Positions 33,313 to 42,790 of a stretch of DNA of 64,000 nucleotides are shown here, in pieces. A program made the translations under genes and the position numbers. The first letter of the stretch is position 1, and every line of letters starts with the position of its first letter. The notes beneath the pieces were generated by a model that saw only the letters and a program-made list of their open reading frames with translations, was not told the DNA's origin and ran no database searches. Source of the stretch: Symbiodinium sp. CCMP2592 (lineage: Eukaryota; Sar; Dinophyceae; Suessiales; Symbiodiniaceae); assembly GCA_905221615.1 (NCBI GenBank), contig CAJNDT010001225.1, positions 1-64,000 of the forward strand, written 5' to 3'.

Positions 33313-34130
33313 AGGAGATGCTTGGTTCAAAGGGAACCCCTCTCTGAACAACTAACTTAAACGAAATTCGTTTCTTGTAGGAACTTCGACCGAAACAAGG
33401 AGCCTGATCTCTTGTGCAATGTAGGTAGGTGAGTTTTGTTGTCCTAGATGGAAAAAACATACCTAGTTCATTGTTGGGCTAAGATTAGAAATGTACATTT
33501 TTATTCCTTCTTGGGTTTGAGTACCCATAAAAATCTAAAACGTTACCCAACTATGAAAAAGATACATACATACGTCTGCGTATGCATAAACTGTATATCA
33601 TCCGACCATAGTATTCAAACGGCAAAACCGGTTTTCGGCCAGGGATCTCAGTAAATTTGACGTGCAGGGCCTTTGGTTGTGCCTTCAACCTCTAACTCAA
33701 CACCCGTCACAAGGTCTCAAAAGAACAGTCCATGCAGAACTCATGATCAGTCCGAAGCACAACCGAGTCATATACCGTCAACCCTAACCTGCGAAGCTCT
33801 ATTCCGATTGCTGGGGCCACCTACAACACATCAGCATACTTTCCAGTTGTTTTTTTGGTGACGAGGCGCCACAAACCCTAAACCACAAACTCCAAACCCT
33901 AAACCTCGCCACGGGGTAACACCCTGTATGTAAAGCTGTACAATCCCTACGCCGTACAACAACCTACTTATTGAAGCTTACTGCCATAAAACCTGAGCAG
34001 CAAACTTCTCGATCTGAAAAAAAGGGAGCAGCACATCCTAAGAAGTCTCAAATAAGCCTGATGAGCCACTAAATGACAAACCCCCAAGCCCCTGAACTCG
34101 TACACCTTAGAAGCTGCCTCTACCCTGTAA
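33313..34130. other. No gene recognised
   Basis: Mostly unique, AT-rich at 33450-33600. CCCTAAA words at 33872-33905. Open frames have no domains. Confidence 0.4.
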
Positions 34131-34193
34131 TAGTGACTATAAGGATTATATTAGGGCCCTATTATATTCCTGCTATACCACTATTACAGGGTG
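34131..34193. repeat. Small inverted repeat, family P
   Basis: Arms ACCCTGTAATAGTG and CACTATTACAGGGT (14 bp, perfect) around the palindromic core ATTAGGGCCCTATTA. Confidence 0.75.
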
Positions 34194-34290
34194 GGGGCCC
34201 CTTCTAACGTACACCCGAAACCTTCCGCTGCCCAAGCGGCTGAAGCTCCGCGTGTAGAGGCTTCGAGAGCAAGTCCAATATCACCCTGAG

Positions 34291-34439
34291 CACTTGGAGG
34301 GTCGGGGGACTTAGTAACTCGTTAATTTAGGGTTTAGGGTTTAGGGACTTATAAATACCATAACCCCAATTAGGGTCCCTGTTAGGGTACTTATAAGTCT
34401 ACTTACTACCTACTTACTACGTCCCCCGACCCTCCAAGC
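34291..34439. mobile_element. MITE-like family C with telomeric insert
   Basis: Ends CACTTGGAGGGTCGGGGGAC and GTCCCCCGACCCTCCAAG. Three tandem TTTAGGG units (34326-34346) interrupt the left half after GACTTAGTAACTCGTTAA. Confidence 0.88.
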
Positions 34440-34473
34440 AGGCAGGGGTTCCCAAACACTAAGCCCTTAACAT

Positions 34474-34578
34474 AGGGGTAGTTGTCAAAATTATGGTCCC
34501 TTTTTTGGGTACACTAAATATTAGGTGCCGTATTATAATAAGGACCCCAAAGAGGAACCTAGTTTTGACAGCCACATC
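34474..34578. mobile_element. MITE-like element, family E
   Basis: AGGGGTAGTTGTCAAAATTA at the left, CCTAGTTTTGACAGCCAC at the right, diagnostic AAATATTAGGTGCCGTATTA. It abuts a family A element. Confidence 0.88.
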
Positions 34579-34676
34579 TAGGGGCCTTAATAATTAGAAT
34601 AGGGTTTTGCGGGCCATTGTACTAGAATTGTAATATACTATAATTGTAACAAGGAATCCCCAAAATAGGAAACCCT
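34578..34676. mobile_element. MITE-like family A, right end lost
   Basis: CTAGGGGCCTTAATAATTAG at the left. The core ACTATAATTGTAA is duplicated and the right arm ends early at CCCCAAAATAGGAAACC. Confidence 0.75.
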
Positions 34677-34790
34677 TAATATAGGGGCCTCACTAATTCC
34701 AAAATTTTATTTTGGGGGTTCCATATGATGATAATTATTGTATCACATACCTCAAAACCCTAATCTAACTTTTAGGGCCCTGATATATTA
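34677..34790. mobile_element. MITE-like family A, diverged reverse copy
   Basis: ATATAGGGGCCTCACTAATT, ATTTTGGGGGTTCC, CAAAACCCTAATCTAAC, and the right end AGGGCCCTGATATA. Confidence 0.7.
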
Positions 34791-35011
34791 GTTGCCCAGT
34801 ATCATAGGGGAAGTCAAAGTTAACCTTTGGGATTGTTTTTGGGATTATAACGCCACCAAAAGGGTAAAGGTTACCCACTCTACTACTAACAACCCACATG
34901 AAGCCCGTCCAAGGGTATGGAATAAGGTCTCAACGACACCGTAGCCTTGCAGGATCTCTTTTTCAAATCGTAAGTTCTGGCGGGCTGTAAAATTCAGTTC
35001 GGATGTTGATG
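34791..35011. other. No gene recognised
   Basis: Weak inverted words GTTAACCTTTGGG and AAAGGTTACCC around 34815-34880. Otherwise unique. Confidence 0.4.
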
Positions 35012-35113
35012 TGGTTGATGATATAAATCCTGCATTACCTTAAGGACCCTAAACTGTGGGAATAATGGTATATTCTTTATCACGGGTAATGCAGGATTTA
35101 TATCATCAACCGT
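35012..35113. mobile_element. MITE-like fold-back, family B
   Basis: TGGTTGATGATATAAATCC at the left, GGATTTATATCATCAACCGT at the right. The core (TTAAGGACCCTAAACTGTGG) is in the reverse direction relative to 30045. Confidence 0.93.
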
Positions 35114-35414
35114 ATGTCGGCTTGGGTAATGAGAGGGGGGACGCGCCCAGAGGGTGTGTAGGATGAAGTTCGGGAGGGGAGGGGGTGGTAGCTTGTGCAG
35201 TTGGAACTGTGCTTTAATAGGGGCTGTACAGGGGTTTACCAGGCTTCAGTAGGGTCTTTTACTGTATTGATTTGGGGGCCAACGTAAATGTACAATCTCG
35301 CGAGGACCTTATTACGAGGGTCACTCGTTACTCAGACCTCTATATTCACGAAACTAATTACGACTCTAACACATACACACCAACTCCGGAAAAAAAACCT
35401 TACCAGACCCCACC

Positions 35415-35433
35415 CGCACACACACACACACAT
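35415..35433. repeat. (CA)n microsatellite
   Basis: About nine CA units. Confidence 0.9.
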
Positions 35434-35573
35434 ACAAATAAAACTGCAACCTCTCGGCAGAAATCTGCTGAGGAGTCAAGCAAATCCTAAACCCATCAGC
35501 TGTGCTCTGGGCTCCCGCTGCATTCCCCGGCCAACTGAGACCTCTATGTGTCAATGCGAAAATGCTGCATCCC

Positions 35574-35679
35574 TACGGTTGATGGTATAAATCCTGCAAA
35601 ACCATAACAAGGAATATACCGTTATTCCCTTAGTTTAGGGTCCTTAGGGTAATGCAGGAGTTTTAGATCATTAACAGTA
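35574..35679. mobile_element. MITE-like fold-back, family B, diverged
   Basis: TACGGTTGATGGTATAAATC at the left and TTTTAGATCATTAACAGTAG at the right. Confidence 0.85.
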
Positions 35680-35977
35680 GTCCGCCAACGGTGCGAAATG
35701 TTGAAGCCTGACGTAAAACACACTCTCATCTGTGGATATGGAAACAGCTGCCCTTAATCTTACACTGGTGCCTCATCCTTACATGAGCTTCGAAAAGACA
35801 AAATGTTAAACACATTCTTGGCAAGCGACGGCTGCTCATGCGCAAATCTTCTCTTCTGGTGGTACGTGTACCTGCAGCACGTTAGGGTTTGATGCAGGGG
35901 CCTGCATGCTTTGTGCAACAACTTGGGGGAACCCCTGGCAGAAAGTAGTAGTACCACTAATTATTCAGATGTTATTA

Positions 35978-36080
35978 ATATAGGGGCTTAATCATCAGAA
36001 CGGGGCTTTGGGGGGCCAATTATACTATAATCACAATAAGGAATCCCAAGGCAGTATAAGTAATTATTCAGGCCCCTCGT
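35978..36080. mobile_element. MITE-like element, family A
   Basis: ATATAGGGGCTTAATCATCA, GCCAATTATACTATAATCAC, AATTATTCAGGCCCCTC. Confidence 0.85.
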
Positions 36081-36090
36081 CCATTATAGT

Positions 36091-36152
36091 ACCCTTATAG
36101 ATCCCTTATAGACTCCCCTTTAAAGGGATCCCTTTAAAGGGACCCCTAGACC
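36091..36152. repeat. Family L motif
   Basis: CCCTTATAGATCCCTTATAG then two TTTAAAGGGA palindromic words. A family A right-end fragment (AATTCTTAAGGCCCCC) follows. Confidence 0.75.
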
Positions 36153-36350
36153 CCTAGGTAATTCTTAAGGCCCCCGAACATTACGATTTTTTAGCCCACA
36201 GGTTCCTGGTCAGGAGCTTAGTGTAGGAGCCTGAAGAGTCGGGAACTGAAGAAATCTTGCCCGGGAGGCCTAGGGCTCCCTTTAAAGGGAGTCTATAAGG
36301 GATCTATAAGCGTACCTACAGTAGATGATGATTCTAGTATAGTGTTACGG

Positions 36351-36480
36351 TAGGGGCCCTCATTAAGGTTTAGGGTTTACGGTTTAGGGTGCCCTAATTA
36401 TCAGAACAAGGTTTTGGGGCATATTCTGACATAAGGATTGTAGAGGAATACTACGTAGTACGCAGTATGCGGCTCTTGTA
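36351..36480. mobile_element. MITE-like family A split by telomeric insert
   Basis: The left arm TAGGGGCCCTCATTAAG is followed at about 36368-36390 by TTTAGGG-type sequence. Part of the same arm then appears again (GCCCTAATTATCAGAAC), followed by the family A core (AAGGTTTTGGGGCATATTCT). The right arm is eroded. Confidence 0.75.
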
Positions 36481-36686
36481 GTAACCCCCAAGCTGCTCGT
36501 AGAAGGGGATTAGGGTTTTAGGTTCCGGGCGTTGAAGTAACCAGGGAGAAAAAAAGTATGGACGTTTTTCATAATGGTTCCTTAAGGAACAGGTACCCAA
36601 AAAAGTATTCACGTATGGTACTCCAAACCCAGAAATCTAACAGTTTCCGGATGGGGGTGGTCTAGGGGTCTACGTTTGTTTCAGGA

Positions 36687-36802
36687 CCTACCCCGAGACT
36701 CCAATATCCCTTAATTAAGGAATATACCTTAAATTATAGTAGGATCCCTAATCTGAATTAAGGTATATTGCTTGATTAAGGGATATTGGAGTCTCGGGGT
36801 AG
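36687..36802. mobile_element. MITE-like fold-back, family F
   Basis: CCTACCCCGAGACTCCAATA at the left and its complement at the right. It is a near-complete hairpin like the copy at 23941. Confidence 0.92.
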
Positions 36803-36860
36803 GATTGCGGGGATTTCGGGTTTAAGAGAATGCCTTAAGCAGGCATCCTGAAGCTGACAC

Positions 36861-36986
36861 GGTTTAGGATTTAGGATTTAGGGTTTAGGGGTTTAGGGTT
36901 TAGGGGTTTAGGGTTTAGGGGTTTAGGGGTTTAGGGTTTAGGGGTTTAGGGTTTAGGGGTTTAGGGGTTTAGGGTTTAGGGTTTAC
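36861..36986. repeat. Telomere-like array (TTTAGGG)
   Basis: About 17 units, mainly alternating GTTTAGGG and GTTTAGGGG, with little decay. Confidence 0.95.
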
Positions 36987-37173
36987 AGCGGATGCCTAAA
37001 TCGGCGCATGCAAAAGCCCCCAATCGCTACCCCCAGATCCCCGAGCCCTTGCGTCGAAAGCCCCAACAAACCTTAAGCGGAAGCCTGTGCATCTCAAACC
37101 CGAAACCCCAACACCCCAACACCTGAACCCTAAACCTTTAACCCCCATAACCCCAAACCCTTACATTCCATCC

Positions 37174-37320
37174 CCCCTAAACCCTAAACCCCTAAACCCT
37201 AAACCCTAAATCCTAAATCCTAAACCCCTAAACCCTAAATCCCTAAACCCTAAATCCCTAAACCCTAAATCCCTAAACCCTAAATCCCTAAACCCTAAAT
37301 CCCTAAACCCTAAATCCTGA
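37174..37320. repeat. Telomere-like array (CCCTAAA), opposite orientation
   Basis: Tandem CCCTAAACCCTAAATC units with a homogenised 15-bp higher-order repeat (CCCTAAACCCTAAAT). It faces the TTTAGGG array at 36861 across a 190-bp spacer. Confidence 0.94.
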
Positions 37321-37321
37321 A

Positions 37322-37379
37322 CCCCGCGACCGAAGACCGATCCCTAAGCACCCCGCGACCGAAGACCGATCCCTAAGAA
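37322..37379. repeat. 29-bp direct duplication
   Basis: Two adjacent copies of a 29-bp unit starting CCCCGCGACCGAAGACCGAT, identical except the final bases. It sits directly after the telomere-like array. Confidence 0.9.
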
Positions 37380-37696
37380 GCAGATCCGAAAGCTCTGAAA
37401 AGCCGCCCAGGGGCTGTAAGAAACGAGTAATCCGCTGTCTGAGGTTGTTGCACTCCTCATCCGTGATCCCCTGGGCTATACCAGGGTTTTCCGGATCTCG
37501 GCTGAATTTAGGGGCCTTGACAACTACTTAGAAGAATACATGTTTATAGCATAACTACAATCAAGAACTGTAAGGAAAAAGATGAGTCATTACTCAGGCT
37601 ACTCAAAGAATTAAAGGTTAGGACTGTCTTGGGATTCATGGTTTAGGGCTCTGGGTTGTTTTCTTCGCCCTGCGGTGCTGTACTACTCACTGCCGG

Positions 37697-37736
37697 GTTA
37701 GGGTTTAGGGGGTTAGGGTTTAGGGTTTAGGGTTTT
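37697..37736. repeat. Short telomere-like tract (TTTAGGG)
   Basis: Four to five TTTAGGG units. Confidence 0.85.
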
Positions 37737-37868
37737 TGATCTCTTCTATTTCAACTGTAGTTCCTCCTCTTTTACCTTGGCAGAGACACTCCAAGTATGC
37801 ATCATACCTGGCAGACCGGAACATTTTCTTGAGGAAGGGCAATGTGGATTCGTTGTCACCTGGCAGAG

Positions 37869-37985
37869 TACAGTAGAAGCCAGAAAGTTGCAACATGGGT
37901 TTAGGAAAATTCGTGCTAGGATCCCTTATCCTTTACCTTAAAGGCATGAGGATACTAATGTTCCAACTTTCTGGCATCTACCATA
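37869..37985. mobile_element. MITE-like element, family G
   Basis: TACAGTAGAAGCCAGAAAGT at the left, CCAACTTTCTGGCATCTACC at the right. The core shares GGATCC and CATGAGG words with 19251. Confidence 0.88.
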
Positions 37986-38070
37986 GGGGTTGCCGGTGCC
38001 GGAAGCTTCTGGCTCCTGGGAGCCCATGGGATCGGCACCTGCGCTGACCTTCAAATCGCCAGAGTCGGTA

Positions 38071-38235
38071 CGGTTTAGGGTTTAGGGATTTAGGGTTTAG
38101 GGATTAGGGTTTAGGGATTTAGGGTTTAGGGATTTAAGGTTTAAGGATTTAGGGTTTAGGGATTTAGGGTTTAGGGATTTAGGGTTTAGGGATTTAGGGT
38201 TTAGGGATTTAGGGTTTAAGGTTTAGGGTTTAGGG
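38071..38235. repeat. Telomere-like array with 15-bp unit
   Basis: About ten copies of TTTAGGGTTTAGGGA. This is the reverse complement of the 15-bp unit type seen at 37174. Confidence 0.95.
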
Positions 38236-38355
38236 CCGTCCTGGTGTTCCCCCTGCTCTTTGTTCTCGGGGTCCACTCTGGTAGCTCTTGCCTTGGGGAC
38301 TTCGTCCGCTGGTGGCTTCTCTGCCTGCTACTTCTTTGCTGGTGGCGTCATGACG
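38236..38355. other. Unique spacer
   Basis: No feature recognised. Confidence 0.3.
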
Positions 38356-38463
38356 CTACGGTTGATGATATAAGTCCTGCATTACCTTAAGGACCCTAAA
38401 CTATGGGAAATATGGTATATTCCTTATTATGGGTAATGCAGGATTTATATCATCAACCGTAGG
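38356..38463. mobile_element. MITE-like fold-back, family B (best copy)
   Basis: Starts CTACGGTTGATGATATAA and ends TTATATCATCAACCGTAG. The inverted termini extend about 31 bp with one mismatch. The core contains CCTTAAGGACCCTAAAC. Confidence 0.95.
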
Positions 38464-39572
38464 AACCCAGAGACCGGTCTTACTCTGGCCTGTGCCTTCA
38501 GATCTGCATGGCAGCGTCTGGACGGTCTGGCAACAGTCACAGGGAACACTGCACCACAGTTTAGGCTTTAGGGTCGGTTTAGGGTTTGGGGTGTATGGTC
38601 AGTTTGGAATGTAAGAGTTCGGGATTTCCGCCGGGTTCTGCTTACCTTCTGTCACGATTGATAAGGCTTTGCAGCCTGCGAGTTCATCGAAATCTGGGAT
38701 TTCAATCAAGATAGGAACATAATATAAGTATGGAGCATGGATGCACATCTTGCTCTAGAAATGCTCCTCATGCACGGGCCTAAATAACTACCAATGCAAT
38801 TAAGGGGTTCCAACTTATAGCTGCAGTATAAGATACCCCGCAACCCTATCCCAATTAGACAAGGGCCTTCAAGATGTCACGTGAAATACTAAGGAAAACA
38901 CGCAGACAGCAGCACGCAACCCGCATTTGATGCGGCTTGAACCAAGATTCCGTAGCATATTTCCAAGTAGTACTGGATGACGTCGCGCTGCTGGTTCGCT
39001 TGTGCATTTCATCCGTATGGCGTGTGTGCGGACATGCCAAGAGTCGAATTCACAACTGAAGCAAGAGTTGTGGCCTAGCACTTAAAGGCCCTGCGGCAAT
39101 CTCATTCTTCGTAAAACTCTACACCCGTGCAACCTGCTGCTTGCAGATCAGAATGAGTGCTTGTTCTTGGGGCACGGACATACTTTTCCCGGTGAAGAAA
39201 GTACTGCACCTTGCAATGTAGAGGTCTGAGAGACGACTAAAACCATTCCTCAGGCTCAAAACGCTTAACCCTAAACCCCCAAACCCCACCAGGGCGAGCG
39301 ACATTCTGTTTCAGGAAACGCCGTAAGAGACTCAGCTGCTTTGTCTCCTGGCTTCTCGGAATTGGTGGAGTTTAGGGCATCGGTTTAAGGTTTAGGGTTT
39401 AGACTTTAGGGCATAGGACTTCGGGCTTGACGGTTTAAGTGTTGGGCGTGGGCTCAGATAGTTTAGGATTTTGGAACTAAGGCTTAGGGGACCAGGACTT
39501 GGAGGGCTTTTGGGCTTTCGGATCTTAGGGACTTGTTGAGTTTTGGAGGGAGGGTTCCCATTTTTTCGGTTT
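38464..39572. other. No gene recognised
   Basis: Telomere-like words near 38560-38600 and 39375-39420. Minus-strand frames at 38855-39304 are open but show no domains. A diverged family A remnant lies near 38780-38870. Confidence 0.4.
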
Positions 39573-39684
39573 CATGAGGGAGTTTCCGAAAATTACGGGT
39601 ACCTTCTTTTGGGGTCCTTTTTTAAAAGGATGCTTCTAGTTAGGGTACCATGTTAGGGTCCCCTATGTTCGGAAACTCCTATGG
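39573..39684. mobile_element. MITE-like element, family D
   Basis: CATGAGGGAGTTTCCGAAAA at the left, ATGTTCGGAAACTCCTATGG at the right. The core is in reverse direction (TTTGGGGTCC, then AGGGTACCAT). Confidence 0.87.
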
Positions 39685-39776
39685 GGACTGGGTTAAGGGT
39701 TCGGGGCCTGGGGTTCGCAGACCGCATGATGAGGACTGACTGACGCGTTTCGCAAAGAAGACAAGCTCATCATCGC

Positions 39777-39832
39777 TTTAGGGTTTGAGGTTTAGGGTTT
39801 AGGGGTTTAGGGTTTAGGGGTTTAGGGTTGAG
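39777..39832. repeat. Telomere-like array (TTTAGGG)
   Basis: Six to seven units. Confidence 0.88.
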
Positions 39833-40266
39833 GCTTTGGATTCAGGGTTGAAGACTTGGCCATTTGGGGCCAAGGATGCTGGACAGTGTAGGATCGAAGT
39901 TTCGGCGTTCGTGTGGATCCCTGATGAATAAGCCCCCACCCTTACTAGGGATTCTCAGGGATGATTCATTATAGGGATCTACTTACAGCACCCTTGCAGG
40001 AACCCCTATGAAACCTTCATCTTGGACCTACCGAGATGACAGCTGTCGCCGCGCGCGGCTACACCCTCAGCTTCGGACCGGCGAAAACAGCGAGCCGTCT
40101 CAGACAAAGATCGCTCAAGAGCTCGCTCTTGACCCTTGCTTGAGAGAAGCTGACTTCAAAAAGCAAAGCCGAACAACAAAAAACGACTCAACTCTATCAT
40201 AAACCAACCTTGCCAACGCCGGACCCATAAACGATACAAGCAGCTTCCCGACAAAAAGCTTCGTTG
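39833..40266. other. No gene recognised
   Basis: A weak inverted repeat (GATCCCTGATGAAT and ATTCATTATAGGGATC) at 39917-39980. The short open frame at 40008-40202 has no domain. Confidence 0.4.
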
Positions 40267-40711
40267 TCGCAGCTAAAACCCTAAACCCAAGACCCCTAAG
40301 GTTCTAAGCTCCTAAACGGCCCCAAACCCTAAACCCTAAACTCCGACACCCTACACCCCTAAACCCACGAACCCCCAACCCTTAACCCTTAACCCTTAAA
40401 CCCTAAACCCCAAGCCAAAAACCCTGAACTCCTAAACCCCTAGACCCCAAACCCGTACACTCCTAAGCCCCTAACCCCAAAACCCGTAAACTCCTAAACC
40501 CCTAACTCTAAACCCCTACAGCCTAAACCCTAAACCCCTCAACCCTAAACCCCGTAAACCCCTAAACCCCTAAACCCCAAACCCTAAACCCTAGACTCCT
40601 AAACCCTTAACCCTAAATCCCTAGCCCTTAAACCCCTAAACTCTAGACCCCTAAACCCCTAAACCCCTAAACCCCTAGCCCTTACACCCCTAAACCCTTA
40701 ACCCTAAACCC
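40267..40711. repeat. Long degenerate telomere-like array (CCCTAAA)
   Basis: About 55 units of CCCTAAA and variants (CCCGTAAACTCCTAAA, CCCCTAGACC). The longest uninterrupted array outside the 76-bp satellite. Confidence 0.93.
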
Positions 40712-40808
40712 CTACGGTTGATGATCTAAATCCCATAATAAGGGATATACCATAACTCCCCGAGTTTAGGGTCCTTAAGGAAATGCAGGATTTATATCAT
40801 CCACCGTA
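40712..40808. mobile_element. MITE-like fold-back, family B
   Basis: CTACGGTTGATGATCTAAAT at the left, GGATTTATATCATCCACCGT at the right. It sits between telomere-like sequence on both sides, with CCCCTAC before and CCCTTAAACCCC after. Confidence 0.9.
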
Positions 40809-40854
40809 ACACTTTCAACTAAGCCCTTAAACCCCTATACCCCTAAACCCCTAC

Positions 40855-41275
40855 CTCTACACGGATCTCCCCTGCTTCCTCTGCAGGACTGGTTGGGGTA
40901 CCTACCTCCATAGGGAGGGTTGCCTGAGGCGCGGAGGTGGTAGCAGGCAGGGAAGTTGGCGCAGGAGGGCTGTGTGTCCCCAATGCCTCGGAGTGTGCTG
41001 CAGGAGGTGTGGAGACCACCACCTCAGCATCAGTTGTGCCCCCCAAGTTCTGGAGAGCCGTAGCTTCCAGGGTAGCCGTGGCAGAGGGCGACGAAGGTTC
41101 GGTTGCCGGGGCCACCGTGCAGCCTTGAAGCTGCTCTGCCAGGCCCTCATCCATCGCCTGCCCCGTGCCAGGGGGGGCTTCAGAAGCCTCCGTGATCGAA
41201 GACTGGGCAGGGGAGCGCTGGGCAGGCTGTTCGGCATCTTCACCTGGAGGGGTGCTAGCAGAGTTGGGGCTAGCT
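40855..41275 (-). CDS. Possible internal exon, Pro/Ala/Thr/Ser-rich protein
   Basis: Minus-strand open stretch of about 140 codons, GC-rich and free of telomere-like repeats, between two CCCTAAA arrays. Its 5' edge follows TTTATGGGTTTAG (AG acceptor) and its 3' edge is GTAGAG followed by GTAGGGG (plausible donor). The peptide is low-complexity (SPNSASTPPGEDAEQ, then alternating Pro, Ala, Thr, Glu) and would be disordered. No function can be named. If real, both adjacent introns consist largely of telomere-like repeat. Confidence 0.45.
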
Positions 41276-42668
41276 AAACCCATAAACTCCTAAACCCCCA
41301 GCACTTTAAACTAAAAGCCCTAGACCTCTGAACCCCAAACCCTAGACCCCTAAACCCATAAACTCCTAAACCCCCAGCACTTTAAACTAAAAGCCCTAGA
41401 CCTCTGAACCCCAAACCCTAGGCCCCTAAACCCATAAACTCCTAAACCCCCAGCACTTTAAACTAAAAGCCCTAGACCTCTGAACCCCAAACCCTAGGCC
41501 CCTAAACCCATAAACTCCTAAACCCCCAGCACTTTAAACTAAAAGCCCTAGACCTCTGAACCCCAAACCCTAAACCCCTAAACCCATAAACTCCTAAACC
41601 CCCAGCACTTTAAACTAAAAGCCCTAGACCTCTGAACCCCAAACCCTAGCCCCTAAACCCATAAACTCCTAAACCCCCAGCACTTTAAACTAAAACCCTA
41701 GACCTCTGAACCCCAAACCCACCCCTAAACCCATAAACTCCTAAACCCCCAGCACTTTAAACTAAAAGCCCTAGACCTCTGAACCCCAAACCCTAGACCC
41801 CTAAACCCATAAACTCCTAAACCCACAGCACTTTAAACTAAAAGCCCTAGACCTCTGAACCCCAAACCCTAGGCCCCTAAACCCATAAACTCCTAAACCC
41901 CCAGCACTTTAAACTAAAAGCCCTAGACCTCTGAACCCCAAACCCTAGACCCCTAAACCCATAAACTCCTAAACCCCCAGCACTTTAAACTAAAAGCCCT
42001 AGACCTCTGAACCCCAAACCCTAAACCCCTAAACCCATAAACTCCTAAACCCCCAGCACTTTAAACTAAAAGCCCTAGACCTCTGAACCCCAAACCCTAG
42101 ACCCCTAAACCCATAAACTCCTAAACCCCCAGCACTTTAAACTAAAAGCCCTAGACCTCTGAACCCCAAACCCTAGGCCCCTAAACCCATAAACTCCTAA
42201 ACCCCCAGCACTTTAAACTAAAAGCCCTAGACCTCTGAACCCCAAACCCTAAACCCCTAAACCCATAAACTCCTAAACCCCCAGCACTTTAAACTAAAAG
42301 CCCTAGACCTCTGAACCCCAAACCCTAAACCCCTAAACCCATAAACTCCTAAACCCCCAAACCTAAAAGCCCTAGCCACTAAAAGCCCTAGACCTCTGAA
42401 CCCCAAACCCTAACCCCTAAACCCATAAACTCCTAAACCCCCAGCACTTTAAACTAAAAGCCCTAGACCTCTGAACCCCAAACCCTAGACCCCTAAACCC
42501 ATAAACTCCTACCCCAAACCCTAAACCCCTAAACCCATAAACTCCTAAACCCCCAGCACTTTAAACTAAAAGCCCTAGACCTCTGAACCCCAAACCCTAA
42601 ACCCCTAAACCCATAAACTCCTAAACACCCAGCACTTTAAACTAAAAGCCCTAGACCTCTGAACCCCA
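41276..42668. repeat. 76-bp satellite, left array
   Basis: About 18 head-to-tail copies of a 76-bp unit (spacing measured 41281, 41357, 41433). It comprises CCCTAAACCCCTAAACCCAT, AAACTCCTAAACCCCCAGC, ACTTTAAACTAAAAGCCC and TAGACCTCTGAACCCCAAA. Half of each unit is telomere-like. One unit is scrambled near 42355-42385 and one is truncated at 42505-42511. Confidence 0.96.
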
Positions 42669-42790
42669 TGTGAACAGACATACCCCTCCGCTCATTCGCA
42701 CTATCCATTAACAGGTCGTGATCGGAAGGCCTTTTTTCGCTCGAGACAAAGAAGCAGGCGCAGATTGCATTAACCTTTTGTGGATTCGGA
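42669..42790 (+). repeat. 5' LTR
   Basis: 122 bp, starts TGTGAACAGACATACCCC and ends TTTTGTGGATTCGGA. It is very short for an LTR. It contains no obvious TATA box, in line with the general lack of TATA boxes in dinoflagellate promoters. The end is fixed by the match to the 3' LTR and by the adjoining primer-binding site. Confidence 0.95.

Noticed and set aside
41276..42668. Regularly spaced repeats that could suggest a CRISPR array
   Set aside because: Head-to-tail 76-bp satellite without unique spacers, in a eukaryotic context, with no cas genes.
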